Assembly (NCBI GenBank): GCA_018666055.1
Contig: JABJAS010000215.1
Location: 1-6,693, forward strand
DNA length: 6,693 nucleotides
DNA from: Halieaceae bacterium
Lineage (GTDB): Bacteria > Pseudomonadota > Gammaproteobacteria > Pseudomonadales > Halieaceae
Direction: 5' to 3'
The first letter of the stretch is position 1, and each line of letters begins with the position of its first letter. The notes under the pieces are model-generated. The model made no database searches and was not told the origin of the DNA. It saw nothing but the letters and a program-made list of their open reading frames with translations. This document shows, in pieces, positions 1 to 6,241 of this stretch. Position numbers and translations under genes: made by a program.

Positions 1-20
1 CACGAATAGACATCTTCATT
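1..20 (-). CDS. Start of a probable dehydrogenase E1 beta subunit (partial)
   Basis: Only the first six codons are inside the window (M-K-M-S-I-R), the rest lying beyond position 1. The ATG overlaps the stop codon of the E1-alpha gene in a TAATG arrangement, and a GGGAGG ribosome binding site sits 8 bases upstream, inside the end of the alpha gene. Such overlap normally indicates translational coupling of subunits made in equal amounts. E1-alpha genes of the acetoin/pyruvate dehydrogenase type are nearly always followed by the E1-beta gene, so the product name comes from context, not from the six residues. A second ATG two codons in (positions 14-12) could also be used. Confidence 0.55.
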
Positions 21-993
21 AGCGGAGCCTCCCTGCGTAGTCGATATACACATTGGTAAAAAGCTTATCGGGTGTCGGATCCGCCGCCGCCAAAGCGACC
101 TCGAAGCCACGGTCTATCTCTGCGAGAATGGCGCCATCGATAGCGGTGATCATCTCCGATGTCAGCGCTGCCGATCGCTCGTCAGCAAGAAAACGCGCCA
201 GCGGGTCGCTGTCGGCTCGCTCCTGCTTTAACTCATCTTGATCACGATAGGCTTGCGGGTCGCCCTCGAAATGCCCGTAAAAACGATTACAGACCGCCTC
301 AATCGCAGTGGGTCCACCGCCTTCGCGACCTCGGGTAATGGCACGCTGACAGGCCTCGTACATGGCATAAAAATCGCTGCCGTCGATCACCTCGGCAGGC
401 ATGCCATAGGCCCCGGCGCGTTCAGCTATGCGGCCATCCGGTTTTGGGTTGCGCGTAAACTCGGCGTAGCGATTGTTCTCGTACATAAAAATCATCGGGA
501 GTTGCAGTACCACCGCCAGATTTAACGCCTCCGCAACGGTGCCCTGATCAGACGCACCATCGCCAATAAAAGCCATCGATACTGCGCCGTTACCCAATGT
601 TTTAGCCGTCAGGGCCGCCCCCGCGGCAATAGGCGGGCCGCCTCCTACAATCGCGTTGGCTCCCAACATCCCTTTGGACATGTCGGCAATGTGCATTGAC
701 CCACCCTTACCGTTGCACAAGCCGTCTTCTTTACAGGCGAGTTCTAGCAGCATGGCTTCAATCTCGCAGCCTTTCGCAATGCAGTGACCATGGCCCCTGT
801 GCGTACTGGCAATGTAATCCTCATTGGTCATATCAAGACAGGCGGCAACGGCAATGGCCTCCTGATTGCGATAAATGTGGATAAAACCCGGTAGCTTGCC
901 CTGCTGATACTCCGAGCGCATTCGCTCCTCGAATTCTCGGATAGTTTTCATCAGCCGATAGGCGTCTGCTAATTTTTCAGGCGATATATCCAC
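19..993 (-). CDS. Thiamine-diphosphate dehydrogenase E1 component, alpha subunit (AcoA-like)
   Basis: This is the alpha subunit of a heterotetrameric E1, which decarboxylates a 2-oxo acid (or cleaves acetoin) on thiamine diphosphate and passes the acyl group to an E2 lipoyl enzyme in the cytoplasm. From the GTG start it has 324 residues, the usual AcoA length. The ThDP/Mg motif runs from GDG at 144-146 to NN at 173-174. Also visible are HRGHG (65-69), the GKGGSMHIAD block (95-104) with KGMLGAN after it, and the GHFEGDPQAYR loop (240-250). The KGGSMHIAD...GMLGAN block is closest to acetoin dehydrogenase alpha, but uncharacterised paralogues share it, so the substrate is not settled. The frame stays open upstream to a TTG at 1083. 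The GTG at 993 is preferred because it has a strong GGGGAGG site and because the upstream part covers a terminator-like hairpin and adds residues foreign to the family. The protein ends in a TAATG overlap with the next gene. Confidence 0.9.
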   Translation of the reverse strand: MDISPEKLADAYRLMKTIREFEERMRSEYQQGKLPGFIHIYRNQEAIAVAACLDMTNEDYIASTHRGHGHCIAKGCEIEAMLLELACKEDGLCNGKGGSMHIADMSKGMLGANAIVGGGPPIAAGAALTAKTLGNGAVSMAFIGDGASDQGTVAEALNLAVVLQLPMIFMYENNRYAEFTRNPKPDGRIAERAGAYGMPAEVIDGSDFYAMYEACQRAITRGREGGGPTAIEAVCNRFYGHFEGDPQAYRDQDELKQERADSDPLARFLADERSAALTSEMITAIDGAILAEIDRGFEVALAAADPTPDKLFTNVYIDYAGRLR

Positions 994-997
994 GAGG

Positions 998-1006
998 CCT
1001 CCCCTT
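998..1006 (-). promoter_or_regulatory. Ribosome binding site deciding the GTG start of E1-alpha
   Basis: The minus strand reads AAGGGGAGG followed by CCTC and then GTG at 993-991. The purine run is long and lies 4 to 7 bases from the start, depending on which part pairs with 16S rRNA. No comparable site precedes the upstream TTG at 1083. Confidence 0.75.
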
Positions 1007-1029
1007 GTTTCGATACAAAAACTTGACCT

Positions 1030-1050
1030 AAAAAGAGCCCCACAGGGGCC
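1030..1050 (-). terminator. Terminator-like hairpin in the leader of the E1-alpha gene
   Basis: On the minus strand a GCCCC/GGGGC stem (extended by one G-U pair) closes a three-base TGT loop and is followed by C and five T residues. This has the form of a short intrinsic terminator, ending 37 bases before the GTG start of E1-alpha and pointing towards it. It could end a short upstream transcript or act as an attenuator of the E1 operon. A stretch at 1104-1111 is perfectly complementary to its 3' half. The stem is only 5-6 bp, so termination strength is uncertain. Confidence 0.5.
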
Positions 1051-1118
1051 GTTGAGATACTGCCACGAATTGACCAGAAGCAATACCCAGTTTGGATGGT
1101 GCAGGCTCTTTATGGCCG

Positions 1119-1223
1119 CTATCTGCTTGTAGCATTAGCTGCCTTGGCGTTAGCGTAAAACAAAGTCCCGACCAACCACTCCGGAAATGGTTGCTCACCT
1201 GCACTGATAAACACAGGCGCCAT
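1119..1223 (-). CDS. Possible small ORF or leader peptide, 34 aa
   Basis: An ATG frame on the minus strand encodes 34 residues, beginning MAPVFISAGEQPFPEW and ending AKAANATSR before a TAG. The frame stays open nine further codons to a GTG at 1250, giving 43 residues; a TAA lies two codons before that. No good ribosome binding site is placed for either start: a GGGGGAAG lies about 17 bases before the ATG and overlaps the GTG. The product has no recognised family, no signal peptide and no membrane segment. Its stop lies 8 bases before the sequence that could disrupt the leader hairpin, a position that would suit a leader peptide, but an open frame of this size can also occur by chance. It could also be a gene remnant. 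Confidence 0.2.
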   Translation of the reverse strand: MAPVFISAGEQPFPEWLVGTLFYANAKAANATSR

Positions 1224-1294
1224 TAGTCGCTTATCGTGCGCTTCCCCCACTTTTTAGTTGCTGTGGGCGAGCTACCAGAAATAATACCTAAGCG

Positions 1295-1323
1295 AAAAAA
1301 AAGCCGGCTTACGCCGGCTTTTT
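1295..1323 (-). terminator. Rho-independent terminator of the TonB-dependent receptor gene
   Basis: A perfect GCCGGC stem with flanking A/T pairs (AAAAAGCCGGC / GCCGGCTTTTT on the plus strand) encloses a TTAC loop. Read on the minus strand it is followed by a run of eight T residues and starts about 14 bases after the receptor stop codon. The plus-strand side also ends in five T, so it could work in both directions, but no plus-strand gene leads into it. Confidence 0.9.
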
Positions 1324-1336
1324 GCTCTGCGTCTAA

Positions 1337-3853
1337 TTAAAAGTTAAACCCTAATCTGACACCTATCTCTCGGGGTGGGCCGTAGCCAGCCCAAGTCCAG
1401 AGCGCCGCTACCGGCTGAGCTGAATTTCTCCAAGTCTCATCCGTCAAATTTTTGCCATAAGCCGTGACTTCAAAGCGCTCATTTGAATCGACAAACTTAA
1501 TGTACCCATCGACCAGCGTTCTCTCTTCACTTCTCGTGTTTCCTTTTTCCCTAATAATAGGGTCCCCATTCGCATCGGCGCCTTGGAAGTTTGCTGGGAA
1601 GGACGCGGTTGCAAAGTCGTCTTGATAATGTGCGCTCAAATTAAACGTCAAATTAGCACCGGAGTTAAGGGGTAGGTCATAAGTCACCCCGACTCCCATC
1701 GTCAGCTCGGGCGAAAAAGGAACATCTAGAGACCTTAAATCAACCGGCTGCGCGGGACCTGACAAGCCTAACGTCGCCATATCCTGCGAAGGGGCATAAC
1801 TGTCGTATTTGTGGTCCATAGTGCCAAGATTGGCATCGATTCGGAGATTGTCGGTCGGAAGGTAAATCAGCTCAATTTCGATACCGTTATTGCTGCTCTC
1901 TCCTTCGTTAACCGCTACTGTCTCTTGAAAGTCATTGCCAGATGCGTCTTTCACCACCAATACCGCATCTCTCTGAAGAGAATCATAGGTCACGTCGAAA
2001 TACGCCATGTTGAGACGCATTCTTCCGTCAAGGAGGTCTGCTTTAAAACCAATCTCAAAGCTATCGTTCTCCTCACTATTAAAGGGCTGACAGCCACCAT
2101 AAGCACCACATGTCTCGGCGAAACCTCCCGCAACAAAACCCGTCGCATAACTGGCATAAACCATCACGTCATCTCGGAAATCATGGTCGACTACAAAGCG
2201 ATACGTATTGGCAGAAAACTCCGCATTACGTCTGGCATTGAGTGCAAATGATGATTCAGGCAATGGATTTGTGAAGGGATCGGTAATTTGCGAAAGATCG
2301 AACAAGAAGTTACTGAGTGGATTGCCGCCCGCTCCACCTAAGTCCAATCGATGAAAATCTTTCTCGTCGCGCGTGTGACGGAAACCAACCGACAATCTAG
2401 TCGCCTCAGTTAATTCGTAAGTGCCATCAATGTAGAATGCCGTGCTTTCTCTCTCTTGATCGGTCGCTTGAATTTGCAGAATATCGTCAAAAATAGCTGC
2501 GCCCGCTTGCAGAGGCACGAAGCCAAAGCGTCCAAAGACATTAAAATCAACGTCGTCTGTGTAGTAAGCGGCACCCAGTACAAAATTCAGCGGCCCATCA
2601 AGATCTGAGGTCAGTCGTAATTCTTGCTGGAACGTCTCTCGTACCGAGTTCCGAGACGCATCGTATAGCGAAGTGTAGGACTCACCAGTGTAAGTGCTGT
2701 TGAGGATCTCTTCCTGCTCTCGATAGCCCGTAATAGACTTGATTGTAAAATTATCTAGCGAGAAGGTTTGCGTTAAATAATAGCCATCGGTATCAACGTT
2801 GTGACCGTCCGGTATGCTGACGCCCTGAATATCTAAATACGATTGCCCGGTAGAGAAAGGATCGCCGTTGCCAATGCCCGGGAAACCCAGCAATGGGAAC
2901 AAGAAGCCCTCGTCGTCAGGCGTAACGTTCGCTGCTGCGGGGGTTTCAGAATCGTCTCTGAGGATTTCCCAAGTGAGGTCAGCCATATAAAAATCATTGG
3001 GCTGCCATCTTAATTTTATTTTCGCCGCAGCGACCTCTTTACCGCCAATTTCAGAACCATCTCCAACAAATGGATACTCAGATACCACCGAATCAAAAGT
3101 GGGACCCTCTGGTGAACAAGGTAAACAGGTCACGGTTCCACCGACAGGCTTGTCGTTGGTGTAATACCCTTGAGAGTAATCGTAGATAGCTGCTATCCGC
3201 ATCGCTAGCGTCTCGCCCAAAGGCACGTTCAGCTCAAAGGTAGTCTTACTAACGTCTGAGTCATTCGATGCGAATTGTCCGTAGGACGTCTGAACTTTTC
3301 CAAAAAGCTCACCTAACACTGGCTTTTTGGTGGTGATGTTAACCGCACCACCCGTCGTATTTTTTCCGAACAGCGTACCCTGTGGGCCCCTAAAAATTTC
3401 AACCTGCTCAATATCAAACATCTCAGCCCACTGAGATTGAACGTGGGTGATAACGAAGTCATCGATAGCAAACCCGACGGAGGGATCCTTTGTCACCAGA
3501 ATCGACATGAATCCCGTTCCTCTGATGCCGCCACCCACGGCGTTAAAACCATGCTGCTTAGAGAAAGTGACATTTGGCGAGAGCTGGGTTAACGAGGTGA
3601 TATCAGTCGAGAAACTCATCTCCATCTGATTCGCTGTCACGGTGGTCACCGCAGCCCCCAGATCCTGTTGCATCACGTCACGCTTCATACCCGTTACGAT
3701 GACCTCTTCAATCGCGAGGCGTGACTCTTCAGCAGCCTCGGTCTCTTCTTGAGCCATCGTGGGTAATGCCTGCGTCGCCAAAGCGAGAGAAACTGCAAGG
3801 GGGAGTGCTACCTTGCGGGCAGGGAAACGCCCGGCTTGAAATTTGATTGTCAT
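1337..3853 (-). CDS. TonB-dependent outer-membrane receptor, 838 aa
   Basis: This is an outer-membrane active transporter energised by TonB-ExbB-ExbD. Residues 1-34 form a signal peptide: basic start, hydrophobic core VALPLAVSLALA, and a likely cut after PTMA. A TonB box (EEVIVTGMKR, 49-58) follows. The plug spans about 62-178 and ends in the hallmark FRGPQGTLFGKNTTGGAVNITTKKP block. The rest (about 180-838) is the 22-strand barrel, ending PREIGVRLGFNF with the terminal Phe used for BamA recognition. The barrel style (GYREQEE, FQQELRLTSD, GFVAGGF) matches receptors of marine and sphingomonad-like bacteria whose substrates are mostly unknown, so the ligand cannot be named. The only cysteines form two close pairs, C243/C246 and C582/C588, probably loop disulfides. 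The ATG has AGGAA 7 bases upstream. It is transcribed alone, divergently from the M24 gene, and ends in a strong terminator. Confidence 0.95.
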   Translation of the reverse strand: MTIKFQAGRFPARKVALPLAVSLALATQALPTMAQEETEAAEESRLAIEEVIVTGMKRDVMQQDLGAAVTTVTANQMEMSFSTDITSLTQLSPNVTFSKQHGFNAVGGGIRGTGFMSILVTKDPSVGFAIDDFVITHVQSQWAEMFDIEQVEIFRGPQGTLFGKNTTGGAVNITTKKPVLGELFGKVQTSYGQFASNDSDVSKTTFELNVPLGETLAMRIAAIYDYSQGYYTNDKPVGGTVTCLPCSPEGPTFDSVVSEYPFVGDGSEIGGKEVAAAKIKLRWQPNDFYMADLTWEILRDDSETPAAANVTPDDEGFLFPLLGFPGIGNGDPFSTGQSYLDIQGVSIPDGHNVDTDGYYLTQTFSLDNFTIKSITGYREQEEILNSTYTGESYTSLYDASRNSVRETFQQELRLTSDLDGPLNFVLGAAYYTDDVDFNVFGRFGFVPLQAGAAIFDDILQIQATDQERESTAFYIDGTYELTEATRLSVGFRHTRDEKDFHRLDLGGAGGNPLSNFLFDLSQITDPFTNPLPESSFALNARRNAEFSANTYRFVVDHDFRDDVMVYASYATGFVAGGFAETCGAYGGCQPFNSEENDSFEIGFKADLLDGRMRLNMAYFDVTYDSLQRDAVLVVKDASGNDFQETVAVNEGESSNNGIEIELIYLPTDNLRIDANLGTMDHKYDSYAPSQDMATLGLSGPAQPVDLRSLDVPFSPELTMGVGVTYDLPLNSGANLTFNLSAHYQDDFATASFPANFQGADANGDPIIREKGNTRSEERTLVDGYIKFVDSNERFEVTAYGKNLTDETWRNSAQPVAALWTWAGYGPPREIGVRLGFNF

Positions 3854-3889
3854 GGCTATGTTCCTATTTTTTGCTTTTAATTTATTCCG

Positions 3890-3940
3890 GTCGCCCTAAA
3901 GCGACAAGCAGTGCTTACATGCTTGCTGAACACCAGCAAG
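3890..3940. repeat. Three successive inverted repeats, candidate operator or leader structure
   Basis: Read on the plus strand: GTCGC-6 bases-GCGAC (3890-3905), immediately AAGCA-G-TGCTT (3906-3916), then CTTGCTG-AACAC-CAGCAAG (3922-3940). TGCTT also recurs as a direct repeat at 3912 and 3920. The last repeat is a 7-bp perfect stem followed by TTTT on the plus strand, so it resembles a weak terminator, yet no plus-strand gene leads into it. Placement 37-87 bases before the receptor start fits operator sites or structure in the receptor mRNA leader. Confidence 0.45.
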
Positions 3941-4002
3941 TTTTAAGATACTGCGAAAGCTTTGTCCGTACAAGTGGCAAAAATTTGTCAAAATCCGCCA
4001 AT

Positions 4003-4008
4003 AGGAGG
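4003..4008 (+). promoter_or_regulatory. Ribosome binding site of the M24 gene, long spacing
   Basis: AGGAGG lies 12 bases before the ATG at 4021, further than the usual 5-9. A second purine run, AAAAAGG, abuts the ATG directly. A TTG at 4011 would be better spaced but is out of frame, so the ATG is kept. Confidence 0.55.
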
Positions 4009-4020
4009 CATTGAAAAAGG

Positions 4021-5283
4021 ATGTATGCCGAGAAAATCATAAAAATTCGAGCCCAACTGGCGTCGGTAGGCGCTGCGGGCGCGGTCCTCAGCACCCAAGA
4101 TAATATTTTCTATGCCTCGGGCTTTAGCTCGGTGATGGACGGTTGGCATCTGGTGGAACCCATCGCGGCGCTATTCATCCCGACCGATTCGGCGCTCCCT
4201 GTCGTGCTGATTTTACCCGAGGCCAGCATTATTTCGCTGATTGTCTCTGAGCGTGGTGGCCATCCGGTTTATTTCGAGCGCATCGCGACCTTCGATATGC
4301 TGAACTTTTGCTCAACGGCCCGTGCCGAGGATGCCCACCTCTCGCTACCTAAGGATCTGCTCGCCGAGCTCGGTCAGGTAATGGAGCGAGTCGATAGGCA
4401 ATGCAAGCCCGATATCATTCAGAGCATCGCAGCGACCCTGTCACGCTACCTGTCTCAAGATGATCAGATGCTCTTCGATGATCTTAGGGTGGCAGCCCAC
4501 ATAAAGGCGTTGATTGGCCAGTCCATCGGAGATGCACTGGATGTGATGTTCGGCGCACGCGTCATCAAAACTGCAAATGAGATCGCGACCCTTCAGGAGA
4601 GTGGTCGCATTGCCGATGACATCATGACCTACACTATCTCGCAGCTGGGTATCGGGACGACATGGGCCGAAGTCGAAAAATCTGTGGCGCATTTCATGAT
4701 TGATTGCGATGTAGACCCCTTGCCGGGCAGCCCCATGCTATTTGGCGGTGCTTATGACCTAGTCTTCAGACCCGACCTCTTTCGCACACCGGTCAGCCGT
4801 CCATTTCAAGGGGGAGAAATTGTGATTCTCGAGACCCAGGGGCGCTATAAGAACTTCTGGATCGACATTAATCGCACCGCCCATATTGGGCCCGCATCAC
4901 AAGCTTATCGAGACCAGTACTCCGCCGTGCAAGAAATCTTTGAGACGATTAGCGGCCGCCTGAAGCCCGGGGTGAATACGTCAGAGATTTGCAATTTCCA
5001 AAATATCGCCGCGGCTAAATACCTTGATCCTGAGGAAAAATTGCTGGTGGTCGCTCATTCCGTCGGACTGGTTCCGCTCGAAAGCCCGGTGCGGTATCCG
5101 GGCACCGGCTTGCACGGTGCGAAGGAGGGTTTCGTCGTTCAGCCTGGGATGGTGATCAGTATCGACTGTTTGTACTTTGGCAGCAGGCTCGGTCCATCCC
5201 ATATGGAAAACGTCTTTATCGTGGGTGATACGGGAGCGGAGCCCCTCTATCAGTCCACTCTAGACCTGGTAGAAGTCAGTTAG
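4021..5283 (+). CDS. M24-family (creatinase/prolidase-fold) protein, 420 aa
   Basis: It has the two-domain layout of Xaa-Pro peptidases and creatinase: an N-terminal creatinase-like domain (about 1-165, with the typical NIFYASGF start at 28-35) and a C-terminal pita-bread domain (about 178-415). By motif alignment, the five metal-ligand positions (D, D, H, E, E in classical members) are here E271 (VILETQG), D282 (WIDINRT), H346 (AHSVGL), D382 (GMVISID) and E396 (HMENVFI). Two are thus swapped between Asp and Glu. The catalytic His seven residues after the ligand His is a Leu (L353), and the His normally found near the GGAYDLVFRP segment (242-251) is absent. It may still bind metal but probably is not an ordinary aminopeptidase. 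Metal-independent relatives such as creatinase and ectoine hydrolase, or the lyase DddP, show that this fold does other chemistry. It has no signal peptide, so it should be cytoplasmic. It is divergent from the receptor gene. Confidence 0.85.
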   Translation: MYAEKIIKIRAQLASVGAAGAVLSTQDNIFYASGFSSVMDGWHLVEPIAALFIPTDSALPVVLILPEASIISLIVSERGGHPVYFERIATFDMLNFCSTARAEDAHLSLPKDLLAELGQVMERVDRQCKPDIIQSIAATLSRYLSQDDQMLFDDLRVAAHIKALIGQSIGDALDVMFGARVIKTANEIATLQESGRIADDIMTYTISQLGIGTTWAEVEKSVAHFMIDCDVDPLPGSPMLFGGAYDLVFRPDLFRTPVSRPFQGGEIVILETQGRYKNFWIDINRTAHIGPASQAYRDQYSAVQEIFETISGRLKPGVNTSEICNFQNIAAAKYLDPEEKLLVVAHSVGLVPLESPVRYPGTGLHGAKEGFVVQPGMVISIDCLYFGSRLGPSHMENVFIVGDTGAEPLYQSTLDLVEVS

Positions 5284-5305
5284 TCCACCTCCCTTTGTTA
5301 TCCCT

Positions 5306-6241
5306 TTATTGTGACAACTGAGTAGCTAAATTGAGCGCGTAACCGAATCTCGGAAACCACACCTGCGCGCTAACCCCTTGGCGTGGCTCGCTGGCGATCA
5401 CGACTTGCTCCCCATCAACTGCCAACAATCTGCCTGCGGACGCGCCACGATCGGCAGATCCTGTCCCCACCACCACCTGCTGACCGAGCCAATCCCGAAG
5501 GGGCTCATCGACCGGCGTATCAGGCAAGGGCGCCTTTTGACTCTGCTTCAGCTGACTCCACGCCAGCTCAATCGTGACATCTGCTCGTTCCCCCACACCC
5601 AAATCGGACATCTGCTGATACCAATTCGCCACAGCAGGAAATGCATTCACAACAGGAATCAGATCCGGCAGGGCGCTATGAATCATCCAACACATGCCCC
5701 AAACATGAACATCCCAGCCATCAGGGTAGTCACCATTTAAAAAATCACTGCTGCTCGTTAGCTGTGCCGCAATCGCACTCACAAAAGCGCGCACCTGGCT
5801 TCGGCGCTCTGGATCAACGACCGCTAGGGTATTGAAATCAACATCGGGAAACACCTGCTGGCGATCAGCACGAAAGTCATCATCCCACTGGTCCTTATAA
5901 GTCGCGAATGCCGTCTGCAGCAGCGGCATAAAGAACCGTTCACTCCACGCGTAGCCGCCGGCCGCCTGCAATGCGCCCTGCCGATTGAGACGAGGTAACG
6001 TTGGATCAAAGTGATCTAACGCGCGGGCAATCATCCAATTATCAACGTAGATATCGGCGCCACATTGCAATACCGGCGTCCCACGATACCCCCCCGTTAG
6101 GGCCTCCACATCGGGCTTGGGCGCAATTAATGGCATTTCAATGCTGTGCCAAGCGAGTCCTTTCAGTCCCATCATTTTTTGCGCTTTCTGAGAAAACGGG
6201 GAAATATCGTATTGATGCAAAATTAAATGAGTGGCGGTCAT
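5306..6241 (-). CDS. Glutathione S-transferase-fold protein with C-terminal extension, 311 aa
   Basis: The N-terminal thioredoxin-like domain (about 5-80) shows the ISPFSQKA start of helix 1 (13-20), where GSTs keep a catalytic Ser, Cys or Tyr (S14 or S17 here). It also has the cis-Pro motif GTPVLQ (54-59, P56) and the glutathione-contacting DIYVDNWMIARALD turn (63-76). An alpha-helical GST-C-like region follows (about 88-232), ending in FPAVANWYQQM (201-211). Residues from about 235 to 311 are extra compared with a standard GST of 200-230 residues and look beta-rich (QQVVVGTGS, GEQVVIASEP, SAQVWFP). The substrate is unknown; roles could be detoxification, reductive ring or ether cleavage, or binding. 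The frame is open to a TTG at 6298, but the ATG at 6241 has AAAGAGG 8 bases upstream and starts right at the domain. It converges with the M24 gene with 22 bases between, where I see no terminator hairpin, and diverges from a LuxR-type regulator. Confidence 0.85.
   Translation of the reverse strand: MTATHLILHQYDISPFSQKAQKMMGLKGLAWHSIEMPLIAPKPDVEALTGGYRGTPVLQCGADIYVDNWMIARALDHFDPTLPRLNRQGALQAAGGYAWSERFFMPLLQTAFATYKDQWDDDFRADRQQVFPDVDFNTLAVVDPERRSQVRAFVSAIAAQLTSSSDFLNGDYPDGWDVHVWGMCWMIHSALPDLIPVVNAFPAVANWYQQMSDLGVGERADVTIELAWSQLKQSQKAPLPDTPVDEPLRDWLGQQVVVGTGSADRGASAGRLLAVDGEQVVIASEPRQGVSAQVWFPRFGYALNLATQLSQ

Larger units (their letters stand above)
994..1336. other. Intergenic/leader region between the receptor and E1-alpha genes
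   Basis: This 343-base stretch has no clear protein gene. From right to left on the minus strand it holds the receptor's terminator (1295-1323), a 34-43 codon open frame (1223 or 1250 to 1119), an 8-base segment able to pair with the later hairpin (1104-1111), the terminator-like hairpin (1030-1050) and the E1-alpha ribosome binding site. Minor inverted repeats are CCCAC/GTGGG around 1246-1266 and CAACCA/TGGTTG at 1173-1193. I found no convincing -35/-10 pair, so E1 transcription may start somewhere between about 1290 and 1060. I could not match it to a known riboswitch, and no thiamine-pyrophosphate riboswitch core was seen. Confidence 0.5.
3854..4020. promoter_or_regulatory. Divergent promoter region, receptor and M24 genes
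   Basis: This 167-base AT-rich gap must contain promoters for both outward genes. A perfect TTGACA occurs on the minus strand at 3991-3986, but no good -10 lies at the right distance. A weaker TTGTAC - 17 bases - TATCTT pair (3973-3945, minus) could serve the receptor. TTTGTC is repeated directly at 3961-3966 and 3984-3989. No plus-strand promoter stood out. Three inverted repeats at 3890-3940 are listed separately. Confidence 0.5.

Noticed and set aside
994..1083. Thirty-codon N-terminal extension of E1-alpha to a TTG at 1083
   Set aside because: It has no ribosome binding site, reads through the terminator-like hairpin, and gives residues not expected in this family; the GTG at 993 has a strong site and gives the usual 324 residues.
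994..1294. Thiamine-pyrophosphate riboswitch or known structured RNA before the ThDP enzyme
   Set aside because: I saw no CUGAGA-type core or other hallmark of the THI element, 6S RNA or 4.5S RNA; also, ThDP-using enzymes are not usual targets of that switch.
1811..2251. 146-codon plus-strand open frame inside the receptor gene
   Set aside because: It lies antisense to a clear receptor coding region, has no recognisable motif, and is best read as a shadow frame.
3922..3944. CTTGCTG/CAGCAAG stem followed by TTTT as a plus-strand terminator
   Set aside because: No plus-strand gene lies upstream and the position is a divergent promoter gap, so an operator or leader role is more likely.
3963..3991. 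TTGACA at 3991-3986 (minus) as the -35 of the receptor promoter
   Set aside because: The hexamer is perfect, but at 15-18 bases spacing there is no -10-like sequence, so it was not called as a promoter.
5378..5835. Several overlapping plus-strand open frames of 64-120 codons opposite the GST-like gene
   Set aside because: They are antisense to a protein with clear domain motifs, their products are low in recognisable structure, and they overlap each other.
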